Shown here one piece after another: positions 51,683 through 61,555 of a DNA stretch of 64,000 bases. The position numbers and the translations under genes are program-made. This stretch comes from Actinopolymorpha pittospori. GTDB lineage: Bacteria; Actinomycetota; Actinomycetes; Propionibacteriales; Actinopolymorphaceae. Below the pieces are notes generated by a model that had not been told where the DNA came from, did not search any database, and saw nothing but the letters and a program-made list of their open reading frames with translations. Within the stretch, counting starts at the first letter, position 1; each line of letters begins with the position of its first letter. The stretch covers positions 248,001 through 312,000 of the forward strand of contig NZ_JADBEM010000001.1 in assembly GCF_014873875.1 (NCBI RefSeq), read 5' to 3'.

Positions 51683-53269
51683 ATGGAAGGGCTCGAGCTT
51701 GTCGTCATATTGGGCGCCACGATCCTCGTCGGCGGCGTGATCGCCCGAAGGCTTCAGGTGGCGGAACCGCTGGTCCTGCTCCTCCTCGGGGCGTTCCTCG
51801 GCTTCGTCCCGCTCCTTTCCGGCATCCAGCTCCCGCCCCAGGTCGTGCTCCTGCTCTTCCTCCCGGCGATTCTCTACTGGGAGTCGCTCAACACCTCACT
51901 ACGGACGATCCGGCGGGATCTTCGCTCGGTCCTCCTGCAGAGCGTGGTGCTGGTTCTCGCCACCGCCCTGTTGGTCGCCGTCGTCGCGCGAGCGTTCGGG
52001 CTGCCCTGGCCAATCGCGCTCCTGCTGGGAGCGATCCTCGCACCGACCGACGCGACCGCCGTGGGAATCGTGGCGAGCAGGCTTCCACGCAGGCCGCTCA
52101 CGATGCTCCGCGCGGAGAGCCTGATCAACGACGGGACCGCGCTCGTGTTGTACGCCGTCGCGGTCAGCGCCGCCGTCACCGAGCGGCCGATCACGATCGG
52201 CGGTTCCGCAGTGCGCTTCGTCGTGTCGTACGGGCTCGGCATCGTCATCGGTCTGGCCGTCGCCCTGGTCGTGGTCACCGCCCGCCGGGCGTTGCGCGTG
52301 CCCGTCCTCGAGAACACCCTGAGCGTCCTGACACCGTTCCTCGCCTACCTGCCGGCCGAGCTGGTGCAAGCCTCCGGCGTCGTCGCGGTCGTCACCTGCG
52401 GTCTGACGCTGAGCCAGCTGGGTCCGCGGTTCATCTCGGCCCGGACGCGACTGCAGGGGTTCGGCTTCTGGCAGGTCACAACCTACATCCTGAACGCCTC
52501 GTTGTTCGTCCTGATCGGCTTCCAGCTGCACAGCGTGGTGGCGGTCTTCGACACCACCGCCTGGGGGCGCACCCTGGCGCTGACCGGTCTGGTGGTGCTC
52601 GCGGTGATCGGTGCCCGCTTCCTGTTCTTCTACACGCTTCCCTACCTGATTCGGACCGTCGACCGCCGTCCGGCGCAACCGCTCCGCCGGGTGTCCGCAC
52701 GGCATCGACTCCCGCAGGCTTGGGCCGGGTTCCGGGGAGCCGTTTCCCTCGCGGCCGCACTCGCGTTGCCGCTGGTGACCGTGACCGGGCGGCCCCTCCC
52801 CGGCCGTGCGGCGATCATCACGGTGACGTTCGGGGTAATCCTGTTCACCCTGCTCGTCCAAGGACTCACCATCCCGGCGGTGGTGAACTGGGCACGGCTG
52901 CCGGACGATCCGACCGAGGCCGAGGAGGAGCGGCTGGCCGAGGAAGCAGCCCTGCGAAACGCGCTCGACGCGCTGCCCGACGCGGCCGACCGGCTCGGTG
53001 CGCCGCCGGAGGTGCAGGACGCGTTACGACGATCGTATGAGGCACAGCTGCGTCGCGTCGCGGCAGGCGAGGGCGCCGAGGTGACGGTCCGGGCGGAGAT
53101 GGGGTTCGATCCCGAGTCGGCGCTGCGGTTGGCGCTGCTTCCGATCAAGCGGGACACGATTCTGCGGCTGCGCGACCAGAGGGTCATCGACGACCTGGTG
53201 CGGCTGCGATTGGAAGCCCGCCTGGACGCGGAGGAGGTACGCCTATCCGGCTTCGCCGACAGCGACTAA
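51683..53269 (+). CDS. CPA1-family Na+/H+ antiporter
   Basis: This 528-residue transporter starts at ATG 51683. It has about 12 membrane helices. Conserved features include LPAILYWESLNTSLRTIRRD, then LLGAILAPTDATAVGIVASR with the ion-binding Asp, and AESLINDGTALVLYAVAVSA in helix 6, then GFRGAVSLAAALALPLVT. The cytoplasmic tail of ~130 residues is acidic and helical (DDPTEAEEERLAEEAALRNA). It exchanges sodium or potassium for protons across the inner membrane, serving pH and salt balance. The frame is intact. Confidence 0.93.
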   Translation: MEGLELVVILGATILVGGVIARRLQVAEPLVLLLLGAFLGFVPLLSGIQLPPQVVLLLFLPAILYWESLNTSLRTIRRDLRSVLLQSVVLVLATALLVAVVARAFGLPWPIALLLGAILAPTDATAVGIVASRLPRRPLTMLRAESLINDGTALVLYAVAVSAAVTERPITIGGSAVRFVVSYGLGIVIGLAVALVVVTARRALRVPVLENTLSVLTPFLAYLPAELVQASGVVAVVTCGLTLSQLGPRFISARTRLQGFGFWQVTTYILNASLFVLIGFQLHSVVAVFDTTAWGRTLALTGLVVLAVIGARFLFFYTLPYLIRTVDRRPAQPLRRVSARHRLPQAWAGFRGAVSLAAALALPLVTVTGRPLPGRAAIITVTFGVILFTLLVQGLTIPAVVNWARLPDDPTEAEEERLAEEAALRNALDALPDAADRLGAPPEVQDALRRSYEAQLRRVAAGEGAEVTVRAEMGFDPESALRLALLPIKRDTILRLRDQRVIDDLVRLRLEARLDAEEVRLSGFADSD

Positions 53270-53280
53270 CCGACGCGCCC

Positions 53281-53298
53281 GACGGATGTTCGTCCGTC
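53281..53298 (+). terminator. Possible hairpin after the antiporter gene
   Basis: GACGGA, TGTTCG loop, TCCGTC: a 6-base stem 12 bases beyond the antiporter stop. Short, with no T-run. Confidence 0.35.
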
Positions 53299-53431
53299 AG
53301 TCGCGTGCGGGACGGCCCGGATGTGTATGCGCTGCCCCGCGCTCGAACGGCCAGTGAAAGGCGGCCGCGGAATCGCGCCACCACACCGAAGCAGGGTGTC
53401 CCTCAGTCCTTCCAGATGCTTCTATGTCGTG

Positions 53432-54154
53432 TCAAGCCGTTGACTCGATCTCCTCGGGTGCGCGGTGGGCTGCTGCCAGGGCACGGAAGATCTGGCGGCT
53501 GACATAGCGCTTCAGACAGCGGCGGATTTCCTTGGTCGTCTTGCCCTCGGCCAGGCGCCGCTTCATGTAGGTGCGGGTGTCGGGGTCGGTGCGCATCCGG
53601 GTGAGCACGATGGTGTTGAGCGCCCGGTTGAGGCGTCGGTCGCCACCGCGGTTGAGCCGATGCCGGACTGTCTTGCCCGAGGATGCCGGGATCGGGCAGG
53701 TGCCGGCGATCTGAGCGAACGCGGCCTCGCTACGGATCCGGCCGGGGTGGGACCACACGGCCAGGATCACCGCGGCAGTGATCGCACCGACACCGGGCAG
53801 GTCGAGCAGTTCGGTTGTCTGCGCGGCGACGATCGTGGTGATCTGGTTGCGGTTGTCGACCAGCTCGTGATCAAGGTCAAGGATCCTCTTGGCCAGGCGA
53901 ACGGCTTCGGCTCGCGCGGTCGCCGCTCCGAGGGGCTCCTCGCGTCGACGCCAGCTCGCGATCATGGTGATCTGTGAGTCGGTCAACGCCCGACGTGCAT
54001 CGACGCCCAAGTCGTGGCCGCGGATCAGGGCGGTGAGCGCGTTGATGCACCGCAGCCTGTCGGCGTTGAGCTGGTCTCGAGCAATGGTCAGCACCTGCAG
54101 GGCCGTCTGCGCTTCACCTGCGCGACGATCCCGCAACATCCCCAGCGGCATCAT
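53432..54154 (-). mobile_element. IS110-family transposase, 5'-truncated
   Basis: About 240 residues remain. LDLPGVGAITAAVILAVWSH and PGRIRSEAAFAQIAGTCPIP, then RHRLNRGGDRRLNRALNTIV, form the C-terminal transposase_20 domain with its conserved Ser region (SSGK). The N-terminal RuvC-like DEDD catalytic domain is missing: the frame starts within the linker coiled coil at 54154. It abuts a broken SDR gene, suggesting that the element inserted there and was later trimmed. Confidence 0.85.
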
Positions 54155-54163
54155 CGACGCCGT

Positions 54164-54454
54164 CTAGCCCTTGCACCGCAACGTCACGAGCCGGGATCTT
54201 CTGGTCGTCCGGGACGCTAGCTGCCATCTCGGTGTCGATGAATCCGGCATGAACCCGGCGTGGATGCCGATCACCAGCGTCCCCTGTGCCCGCAACTCCA
54301 TCCGCAATGAGTTCGTCAGCGCCCACTGAGCTGCCTTCGACGCTCCATAGCTGGCGTTGAAGGGCACAACCTGGAAGCTCACCACTGACAGCATGTTCAC
54401 CAGCGCTCCACGGTGCGTGTCAAGCCCAGGCGAGACGGGAGGAGGAGAGTCCAC
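54164..54454 (-). pseudogene. Short-chain dehydrogenase fragment
   Basis: GALVNMLSVVSFQVVPFNAS, then YGASKAAQWALTNSLRMELR, contain the catalytic Ser and YxxxK of an SDR. Then HAGF is followed by IDTEMAASVPDDQKIPARDV in another frame. The NAD-binding start and the end are missing. The IS110 fragment lies immediately downstream. Confidence 0.7.
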
Positions 54455-54588
54455 CGTGAGCCGGACGGGGAAACGGTAACTGACTGTCGTCTAGGAGAGA
54501 TCCCACCCGCTCCCCGGATAGAGTTTGGTGGTGGGCAGAGGCTCCTCCGATGGGCGTAGTTCGACGCCCTGCCTACCGGAGAACGGGC

Positions 54589-55512
54589 TCATCGGAAGTG
54601 GCGGCTGATCTCGCTCGCGTAGCGGATCCCGAGTGCGTCGGCGTTGCTCGCGATCCACTCGCTGAGCCGCACCGTTCCTGTGGTTGGGCCTTCGGTGTCG
54701 GCCAGCCCGGCGGCCATGGCGCGATACTCCTCGGCGGTTAACAACACGTCCCGCAGTGCAAGGCCGAGGGCTGCGGCCAGTGGCGGGATCAAGGTTTCGG
54801 GCACCGGGACGATTCGGGCCCTGCTGCGTACCGCCTCGGCGATAGTGCGGACCAGATCGAGGAAGGATGGCCGTTCCGGACCGACGGCGTCGGTGATGGA
54901 GGTGACGTCCGACGCCCCTGCCGCAACGCACAGGCGCGCCAGGTCGTCGACGTGGATCGGGCGCACCGGGTAGCCGCCAGTGCCGCCGACCGCGAATATC
55001 GGGAAGCGCCTGAGCAGCCAGGCGATGTTGTTCAGCAGCACGCCGTCCCCGCCGAACAGGATCGCCGGGCGCAGCACCGCGTAGCTGATCCCTGTCTCGG
55101 CGAGCGCGCGTTCGGCCAGCGCCTTGCCCCGAAAGTACGGGTAGGGGGAGGCGATGTCTGGATGGGTGATCGAGAGGTGCACGATCCGGTCGACACCTGC
55201 CGTTCTGGCGGCGTGGAAGAGGGTGCGGCAGTTGGCCCCCGCCACGTCGTGGTTGATCCGTCCGCGAGGGAACCGCACCCAGTAGGTGTTGTACAGGGTC
55301 TGGGCGCCGCGCAAGGAGTCGACCAAGCCAGTGGGATCGTCAAAGTCGAGCGGCCGGACCTCGACGGGTGTTCCGGTCTGCGCGCGGTCGGGATGGCCGG
55401 TCAGGGTGCGGACCCGCCGCCCGGTGGCCAGCAGCGCCGCAGTGATCGCCGCGCCTGAGTAGCTGAACGCCCCAGTGACCACGTCCAGGTTGGCTGGATG
55501 CTGTTGGCCCAC
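54589..55512 (-). CDS. NmrA/atypical SDR NAD(P)-binding oxidoreductase
   Basis: This 307-residue protein starts at GTG 55512. The N-terminal dinucleotide motif is VVTGAFSYSGAAITAALLAT (GxxxxSG variant). GVDRIVHLSITHPDIASPYP and YFRGKALAERALAETGISYA hold the YxxxK-like position (YFRGK). AVLRPAILFGGDGVLLNNIA and PVRPIHVDDLARLCVAAGAS are as in the NDUFA9/NmrA-type atypical SDRs. These act as quinone or isoprenoid reductases or redox-sensing proteins. The frame is intact and the substrate unknown. Confidence 0.88.
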   Translation of the reverse strand: MGQQHPANLDVVTGAFSYSGAAITAALLATGRRVRTLTGHPDRAQTGTPVEVRPLDFDDPTGLVDSLRGAQTLYNTYWVRFPRGRINHDVAGANCRTLFHAARTAGVDRIVHLSITHPDIASPYPYFRGKALAERALAETGISYAVLRPAILFGGDGVLLNNIAWLLRRFPIFAVGGTGGYPVRPIHVDDLARLCVAAGASDVTSITDAVGPERPSFLDLVRTIAEAVRSRARIVPVPETLIPPLAAALGLALRDVLLTAEEYRAMAAGLADTEGPTTGTVRLSEWIASNADALGIRYASEISRHFR

Positions 55513-55774
55513 CTACCCAGTATGCGGCCCGCGCTGGCCGTGCGATCACGAGTCCGCAGCGGGCACCTCAGTTTGGAAGATCGCTGGACATCCTTGGCGC
55601 GCCCACCCCGACCCGCCGGACACGATTGGACAGATCACTGCGCCGCCGCAGACTGCGGTGCGGTGCGGCTGCGTCGCCGAGCAGCGCGCATGGCACGAGC
55701 GATGTTCAAAGGCGCCCTCACCCGATCGGGGTGAGGTCGAGCGGACCGCCAGCTACCTAGCCTGAATCGGGGGG

Positions 55775-56245
55775 GTGAGAGCAGTGACCACACGTACGGC
55801 GACGGGCGGAGGGACCCGCCAAGCCGAACGGCGTGCTTCGCGGCCGCGGAGGGCGCCGAAGCGATCTTCCCAGGAACAAGGTACGCCCGCTCGGGGCAGA
55901 GCCTCCCATACGACACGGCCGGCGCCTTCTGGACGGTCCGGGACGAGCCGCCCATCGCAGCGCCGGGCTTCCGCGCGGGCACAGCAGCCATTGAGCGGAT
56001 ACCGGGCCGCAACGGAGCGCGCGATCGAGCGTAGGCGTCTCCACCTCACCCTTCCGCTCGTCGGTTCGGTCGCCCTGCCGCCACCCGAACGACTGGTGTG
56101 GTACGCCGGACTGGTGACCATGGGGGCGCTCGGCATCATTGAGTGGCCGGTCGTTGCCGTGATCTCGGTGGGCCATCTCATGAGCGAGGACCAGCACAGC
56201 CGGCTGACTCGAGACTTCGGCGACGCCCTCGAGCAGGCGGGATGA
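55775..56245 (+). CDS. Small membrane protein, conserved C-terminus
   Basis: This 156-residue frame starts at GTG 55775; GTG 55784 is an alternative. The N-terminal ~85 residues are basic and low-complexity (Arg/Ser/Pro rich). The end has two short membrane spans around LPPPERLVWYAGLVTMGALG, then IIEWPVVAVISVGHLMSEDQ. This C-terminal segment resembles small proteins seen in several actinobacteria. The function is unknown. A strong hairpin follows at 56339. Confidence 0.65.
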   Translation: MRAVTTRTATGGGTRQAERRASRPRRAPKRSSQEQGTPARGRASHTTRPAPSGRSGTSRPSQRRASARAQQPLSGYRAATERAIERRRLHLTLPLVGSVALPPPERLVWYAGLVTMGALGIIEWPVVAVISVGHLMSEDQHSRLTRDFGDALEQAG

Positions 56246-56338
56246 CCCGCCCCCTGGGGGCCCTGCCCCGGTGCGGATCTCCACCTGCATTCCCAAAGAG
56301 GGCTACACGGACCGTTGCGAGCGTGCGAGAGGGCCCTG

Positions 56339-56373
56339 AGCGGTGGCTACGCCGGATCGGTGTAGCCACCGCT
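56339..56373 (+). terminator. Strong hairpin terminator
   Basis: AGCGGTGGCTAC pairs perfectly with GTAGCCACCGCT across an 11-base loop, about 90 bases after the small membrane-protein gene and just before the IS3 element. Confidence 0.7.
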
Positions 56374-56496
56374 TGCTGGCCGACCTAGCCAGGCCGACGC
56401 CAGCCGTCGCAGGGTTCCCCCCTCTTTGTCAGGCTGGTGTGAGACACCCCGAGTGAGTACGGGGGTTCCTGACCGAGGGCGGGATCGGAGATCCTT

Positions 56497-56940
56497 GTGC
56501 ACGTGTCCCCACCACCCGACAAGCAGCCCAGGCCGTCCACCCCTCCGGCCGAAGAGACCGATCCGGCACCCCGACCGTCACGACGAGTGTTCAGCCCGGA
56601 GTACAAGCTGATGATCGTCGCCGAGTACGAGAACGCACCCAACGGCGAGAAAGGCGCGATCCTGCGCCGCGAGGGCTTGTACTCCTCCCACGTCATCGAA
56701 TGGACACGGGCCCGCGACGCCGGCGCCCTGTCCGACGCGACCAACACACCAGTCCCGGCGGGCCGACCGAGGAAATCCGCCGAACAGATCGAGTTGGAGA
56801 AACTGCGCCGCCAGAACGAGAAACTGAAATCCGAGCTGACGAAAACACGGATGGCGTTGGACATCATGGGAAAAGCGCACGCGCTCTTGGAAGGACTCTC
56901 CGAGAGCGCGGAGAACGAACCTCCGTCGAAGACGTCATGA
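56497..56940 (+). CDS. IS3-family OrfA
   Basis: This 147-residue protein carries a helix-turn-helix (FSPEYKLMIVAEYENAPNGE, then LRREGLYSSHVIEWTRARDA) and a C-terminal leucine-zipper-like coiled coil (ELEKLRRQNEKLKSELTKTR). It binds the element ends. Its stop overlaps the orfB start (ATGA), whereas most IS3 members join the two through a programmed frameshift. Transposition requires both. Confidence 0.88.
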   Translation: MHVSPPPDKQPRPSTPPAEETDPAPRPSRRVFSPEYKLMIVAEYENAPNGEKGAILRREGLYSSHVIEWTRARDAGALSDATNTPVPAGRPRKSAEQIELEKLRRQNEKLKSELTKTRMALDIMGKAHALLEGLSESAENEPPSKTS

Positions 56941-57941
56941 AGGCCTCCCTCACGCAGTTGCGTGCGGCAGCGATCTCCGTGCAGAAGGCGTGTGCGCTGA
57001 CCGGGATCTCCCGGGCCACCCACTACCGCCACGCCAACCCCAAGCCCGTGGTGCACGGTCCCCGGCTACCACGCACACCACCGCCGCAGACGCTGACCCA
57101 GGCCGAGCGCACCCGCGTGCTCGACCTGCTCGCGAGCCCTGCCTACGCGGACCTGGCGATCCCCCAGGTCTGGGCTCGTGAGCTGGACGAGGGCAGGTAC
57201 TGGTGCTCAATGTCCACCATGTATCGGATCGCCCGCGCCGCCGGGCAGACCTCCGAGCGGCGCCGGGTAGCCACCCATCCACCACGAGTGCGACCGGAGT
57301 TGGCTGCCCGCGGCCCAAGTGAGGTCTGGTCGTGGGATATCACCGCGTTGAAAGGACCGGCCAAAGGCGTCTGGTACAAGTGTTACGTCATCCTCGATAT
57401 CTTCTCCCGCTACGTCACGGGGTGGTTGGTCGCTGCAGCCGAGGACGCGGTGCTGGCCAGAGATTTCCTCACCGATGCGGTCAACCGTAACGGGGTCGAA
57501 CCACACACAATCCACGCCGACCGAGGCGGGGCCATGGTCTCCAAACCCGTGTCGGAGCTACTGGTCGATCTAGGCGTCCTGCGGTCCCATTCCCGTCCCC
57601 GCACATCGAATGACAACCCCTACTCAGAAGCCCAATTCAAAACCATGAAATACGTGCCAGACTTTCCGCAGCGATTCGGGTCCCTGCAAGACGCCCGCAA
57701 CTTCTGCGACCGCTTCTTCGCGGCCTACAACCACGGGCACAGGCACTCCGGGATCGGCATGCACACCCCAGCCTCGGTGCACTTCGGCACCGCCGACCAG
57801 ATCCGTATCCAGCGACAGCACACCCTCAACCAGGCCTACGCTGCGCACCCCCAACGGTTCACCCGGCGCCCCCGACCACCCCACCTTCCCGAGGTCGCCT
57901 GGATCAACCAGCCCCTCGAGCAGGAACAACCCATCCGCTAG
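56937..57941 (+). CDS. IS3-family OrfB transposase (DDE)
   Basis: This 334-residue integrase-fold transposase overlaps orfA by 4 bases. Catalytic Asp residues lie in VWSWDITALKGPAKGVWYKC and HADRGGAMVSKPV; the Glu is in NDNPYSEAQFKTMKY. The N-terminal helical domain has KACALTGISRATHYRHANPK. The frame is intact, so the element may be active. Confidence 0.92.
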   Translation: MKASLTQLRAAAISVQKACALTGISRATHYRHANPKPVVHGPRLPRTPPPQTLTQAERTRVLDLLASPAYADLAIPQVWARELDEGRYWCSMSTMYRIARAAGQTSERRRVATHPPRVRPELAARGPSEVWSWDITALKGPAKGVWYKCYVILDIFSRYVTGWLVAAAEDAVLARDFLTDAVNRNGVEPHTIHADRGGAMVSKPVSELLVDLGVLRSHSRPRTSNDNPYSEAQFKTMKYVPDFPQRFGSLQDARNFCDRFFAAYNHGHRHSGIGMHTPASVHFGTADQIRIQRQHTLNQAYAAHPQRFTRRPRPPHLPEVAWINQPLEQEQPIR

Positions 57942-57974
57942 GCACAACCTGTCTCACTTGACTTGACACCTTCC

Positions 57975-58498
57975 GCCCCAGACCTGCTGAGAGGGCCGCT
58001 GCTGCTCGCCGTGCAAGGAGTTTAGTACCTCAATCCCGCCGGTCAGTGCGGGTATGGCCCACTGGACGAGGCGCAGTTGACCTTGCGCGCCTTCCACGGA
58101 GATCGGGTGCTTTTCAGCCTTCTTGGCCTTCTCCTGATCGGAAGAGCTTGCTAACTCGATCTTCTTCCCGAGGGCTCTCGCGTAGGCGGTAGCGCCTAGT
58201 GCCGCCCCGTGAGAGCGGTCTTGGCGAGTGTGGATGCGAGGACTCCCTTCTGGGCGCCGATGCGCCGCCGGTTTGCGATGGCAAGCCCCACCGCTCCTAC
58301 GAGATGAACGGCGATCGCCGCGGCGTTCACTGGTGTCCATTTGGCCCATCCGGAGGACGCGACGCGCGCCTTCTCCACCTCAGTGCCTTGTTCCTCGGCG
58401 GCCGGATTGAGGCCAACCGCACCCATCACTGACCCGCCGAACCAGGCGGCCAAACCGAGATCGTGCAGCTCACGCATGACGGTGTTTCGCTCCGGCAT
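57975..58498 (-). pseudogene. Two-helix membrane protein, frameshifted and cut by IS3
   Basis: ATG 58498 gives LHDLGLAAWFGGSVMGAVGL, then KWTPVNAAAIAVHLVGAVGL and ANRRRIGAQKGVLASTLAKT. After ALTG a single-base loss shifts the rest to another frame: AALGATAYARALGKKIELAS and LRLVQWAIPALTGGIEVLNS. The C-terminus ends next to the IS3 right end. It resembles a conserved actinobacterial membrane protein of unknown function. Confidence 0.65.
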
Positions 58499-58546
58499 GA
58501 TTCTCCTTCCAGTTCCAGGGCCTGACTCGATGGGCTCTCCGAGAGA

Positions 58547-59083
58547 TCAAGATGCCCGCCCACAGCCGCCGACGAGCAGACGACGGCGAGGTGGGCCGAC
58601 ATTGGCTCGACGACTAGGCCGCATTCTTGCGTGCTTCTGGCCGGCACCGGGACCGTGACGGGCGGCGAGTGAGTCGGCGACGACGCCGGTTGTAAATCCG
58701 TACACGGCCTTGTGTACCAGGTCCAGCACAAGTTCAGGCCGTGGCCAGGTCTGGGGCGGAGCACCGATACCGGTCGCGTTCTCCAGGATCTGGTCGTTGG
58801 TCAGACGTAGGACGGTAAACATCGCCGACGACCACGGTCCCCGCAGGCCCACATTGGCCATCACTCCGCGAACTGGCCCAAGCAGTATGCCCTGGCCCAG
58901 GTGCATGGCCCAGTTAGCAGCCTCTCGCCGCTTATCCCCCCGCATGAGCCGCCGCATGGTGTCTGCGGGTACATAAGAATCGGGGCGGCCAGTCAGTCTT
59001 TGCTCTAACTTCTCACTCGCCGTCATGACGATCGCCCCGACCGCTCCTGCGATAAACCCCTGCCACATCACTCGCCTGATCAT
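58547..59083 (-). CDS. Conserved membrane protein
   Basis: It starts at ATG 59083 behind GGGAAGG, giving 178 residues. The first helix is GFIAGAVGAIVMTASEKLEQ, followed by GRPDSYVPADTMRRLMRGDK and NWAMHLGQGILLGPVRGVMA, then ELVLDLVHKAVYGFTTGVVA. The pattern is of a small 3-4-helix membrane protein common in actinobacteria. The final ~30 residues are basic and may be unstructured. The function is unknown. The longer upstream frame is not supported. Confidence 0.7.
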   Translation of the reverse strand: MIRRVMWQGFIAGAVGAIVMTASEKLEQRLTGRPDSYVPADTMRRLMRGDKRREAANWAMHLGQGILLGPVRGVMANVGLRGPWSSAMFTVLRLTNDQILENATGIGAPPQTWPRPELVLDLVHKAVYGFTTGVVADSLAARHGPGAGQKHARMRPSRRANVGPPRRRLLVGGCGRAS

Positions 59084-59914
59084 CGGTATCAACCTTCCCG
59101 GGCCACAAGCACGCAATATCGTCGCGGCCGGTTGCGACCAAACTGTAGGCACTGGCATGCGCACAGCACAGGAGACAATGAGCCCCAAGCGACCGGGACT
59201 GACGTGTACCACCGGCTCGGCGTGGTTCGTCTATAGCCGCGTCCTTGCGCACCCGTCCGAGCTCGGCCCCGTTCGACGGTAAAGCGCCCGGACCACACAT
59301 CAAACCCGCCGCAGGCAGGACTTGCGGCCCTTGGTCTGCGGAAATAGGCCTGTGGCGCTGCTGCCATGCGTGCCTTACCGGCCCGTCGTGTGCGTACGGC
59401 CCGCCACGGGCCCGGGACCGGCGCTATCATGAGCACCGATTTCACTCGGCGGCAAGCTGGGTTGTCATGCTGGGATCCACTCTTTCCGTTAGGGCTGTTC
59501 TGACGGATGGAGCGAACCGGCCGGGCGGGCGACAAGTCTGTGACGGGGCTTCTGGTCCAAGCTCCTATCAGGTCAGTTCCGCCTGGCCGGTGCGCACCAC
59601 AGCGTTGCACCGGAGCCGGCCGACAAATCAAACGCAGGACACCACAGATATCGGCGGGTCATACCTTGACCGGGGTCAGACCGGTCCGGTGCAACGCCGA
59701 GGTAAGTCTTCACAGACCTTGCCGTTGTGGGCTGGGGTGTAGGCGTGGATGCGTTGGTGGCGTGAGACGAAGCCGGACACGCTGCGGGCGAAGTTACCGG
59801 CACGGTAGTTTCCGCCGTTGAGTTCCTAATGCAAGGGGTTCGCGGGGTCGTAGCGTGGGTGGTGGGCGGGCCGGTCGACGGAGCGCGTTGCGACCTCTTA
59901 CTTCGCCGGCCCGT
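59084..59914. other. Intergenic region
   Basis: No gene recognised; only chance open frames in both strands. The left end of the IS110 relic is nearby. Confidence 0.3.
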
Positions 59915-60165
59915 TCCCTTGCGGGTGGTGGTTGTGGTGCGTCTGATGGCGCGGAGTTCGTTGGAGATGGTGTAGCGCTCAGCGATGATGGTGCGGGCTT
60001 CGCTGAGGGTGAGCGCGCGTCCGTCGGTGTCGCGCGGTGTGTAGTGCACGCCGCGCGGCGCCAACACGCGGCGATGCGGGCGAGCAGGGCGGTCGCGACG
60101 TGGCAGAGCGCGGAGGTGTGGTGTTTGCCGGCCTGGGTCATCAGGCGGTGGTACTTCGCGGCCAG
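59915..60165 (-). mobile_element. IS110-family transposase C-terminal relic
   Basis: Two frames give AAKYHRLMTQAGKHHTSALC and HVATALLARIAACWRR, then GVHYTPRDTDGRALTLSEAR and TIIAERYTISNELRAIRR. The order (paired-substrate helix, then D-x-DG, then IxxERYTxxxELR) matches the extreme C-terminus of IS110-type transposases. The rest is missing. The IS3 element at 60207 lies just upstream. Confidence 0.55.
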
Positions 60166-60257
60166 GGACGGGTCGCTGCGTCCTGACGGCGCTCCGGGAG
60201 GGTCTCTGAAGCGCCCCGGGTCTGGTGGAGGCTCTCAATCCATGGAGGATGAGAGTC

Positions 60258-60578
60258 ATGGCGGCACCGAGGAAGTACGGCGACGAGCTGCGTGAGCGGG
60301 CCACCCGGATGGCGGTGGAGGCGCGTAAGGACCCGGCGAGTCGGCCGGGTGCGATCGCTCGGATCGCGGAGCAGTTGGGGATGCATCCGGAGACGTTGCG
60401 TGGATGGGTGCGCCAAGCCGAGATCGACGGCGGGGTCCGGCCCGGCACGAGCAGCGACGAGTCCAAGCGGATCGCGGACCTGGAGCGAGAGAACCGTGAG
60501 CTGAAGCGAGCCAATGAGATCCTGCGAACGGCGTCGGCGTTTTTCGCGGCCGCGGAGCTCGACCGCAAGATCAAGTAA
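60258..60578 (+). CDS. IS3-family OrfA
   Basis: This 106-residue protein starts at ATG 60258 behind GGAGG. The helix-turn-helix is RERATRMAVEARKDPASRPG followed by IAEQLGMHPETLRGWVRQAE; the coiled coil is ESKRIADLERENRELKRANE. It ends FFAAAELDRKIK, the classical IS3 OrfA tail next to the frameshift window, where OrfA and OrfB are fused by ribosomal slippage. Confidence 0.92.
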   Translation: MAAPRKYGDELRERATRMAVEARKDPASRPGAIARIAEQLGMHPETLRGWVRQAEIDGGVRPGTSSDESKRIADLERENRELKRANEILRTASAFFAAAELDRKIK

Positions 60579-60580
60579 GC

Positions 60581-61555
60581 GTGCCGACAGCGGTGCTGGT
60601 CGACTACATCGACGCCCACCGCGACAGGTTCGGGGTCGAGCCGATCTGTGAAGTCCTGTCCTCTGGCGGGACCAAGATTGCCCCGAGCACCTACTACGCA
60701 GCCAAGACCAGACCGGCCTCGGCCAGAGCGATCCGAGACGCCGAACTGGTGCCCGTGATCCGTCAGGTCCACACCGACAACCTCGGTGTCTACGGCGCCC
60801 GCAAGGTCCACGCCGAGGTCAACCGGCAGGGCACCCTGGTCGCCCGGTGCACCGTCGAACGCCTGATGAAAGCCGAGGGGCTGGCCGGGATCAGGCGGGA
60901 CAAGACCCGCAAGACCACGCTGAGCGAGGGCGCCGAGACCAAGCGTCCCGAGGATCTGGTCAAGCGTCAGTTCCTCGCCCAGGCTCCCAACCAGCTCTGG
61001 GTGGCGGACCTGACCTATGTCCGCACCCACTCGGGCTGGGTCTACGCCGCGTTCGTGCTCGACGTGTTCTCCCGCATGGTCCTGGGGTGGCAGGTGTCTA
61101 CCTCACTGCGCACCGACCTGGCCCTGGATGGGCTCGACATGGGTCTGTGGGCCCGGCAGCGAGCCGGGCAGGACGTCACCGGGCTCACCCACCATTCAGA
61201 CCGCGGAGTTCAATATCGAGCCATCCGCTACACCCAGCGGCTGGCCGAGGCCGAGGCCGTCGCCTCGGTTGGTTCCAAGGGCGATTCGTATGACAACGCG
61301 ATGGCTGAGGCGTTCAACTCGCTGTTCAAGGCCGAGTGCATCCGCAACCCGGCCATGCGCCCCAGCGGGGGCTGGAAGTCCGTCGGTGACGTCGAGATCG
61401 CCGTCGCCGAGTACATCGACTGGTTCAACCACCGACGCCTCCACGGCGAGATCGGACTGATCCCGCCGGCAGAGTTCGAGGCCAACCACTGGGCCAGCCT
61501 CACGACCGAGCACTACCCTGAAACACCCGTCCCCGCAGCGGTCGGATCCAAGTAA
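60581..61555 (+). CDS. IS3-family OrfB transposase (DDE)
   Basis: This 324-residue transposase opens at GTG 60581. The catalytic triad is in WVADLTYVRTHSGWVYAAFV, LTHHSDRGVQYRAIRYT and YDNAMAEAFNSLFKAE. The N-terminal HTH_21 region has YGARKVHAEVNRQGTLVARC. It is intact and, with target duplication and clean ends, probably a recent insertion. Confidence 0.95.
   Translation: MPTAVLVDYIDAHRDRFGVEPICEVLSSGGTKIAPSTYYAAKTRPASARAIRDAELVPVIRQVHTDNLGVYGARKVHAEVNRQGTLVARCTVERLMKAEGLAGIRRDKTRKTTLSEGAETKRPEDLVKRQFLAQAPNQLWVADLTYVRTHSGWVYAAFVLDVFSRMVLGWQVSTSLRTDLALDGLDMGLWARQRAGQDVTGLTHHSDRGVQYRAIRYTQRLAEAEAVASVGSKGDSYDNAMAEAFNSLFKAECIRNPAMRPSGGWKSVGDVEIAVAEYIDWFNHRRLHGEIGLIPPAEFEANHWASLTTEHYPETPVPAAVGSK

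Larger units (their letters stand above)
56427..57968 (+). mobile_element. Complete IS3-family element 1
   Basis: Imperfect terminal inverted repeats TGTCAGGCTGGTGTGAGAC (left) and TGTCAAGTCAAGTGAGAC (right, other strand) enclose orfA and orfB. No clear target duplication was found. The right end is inserted at the 3' end of the gene at 57975-58498. Confidence 0.85.
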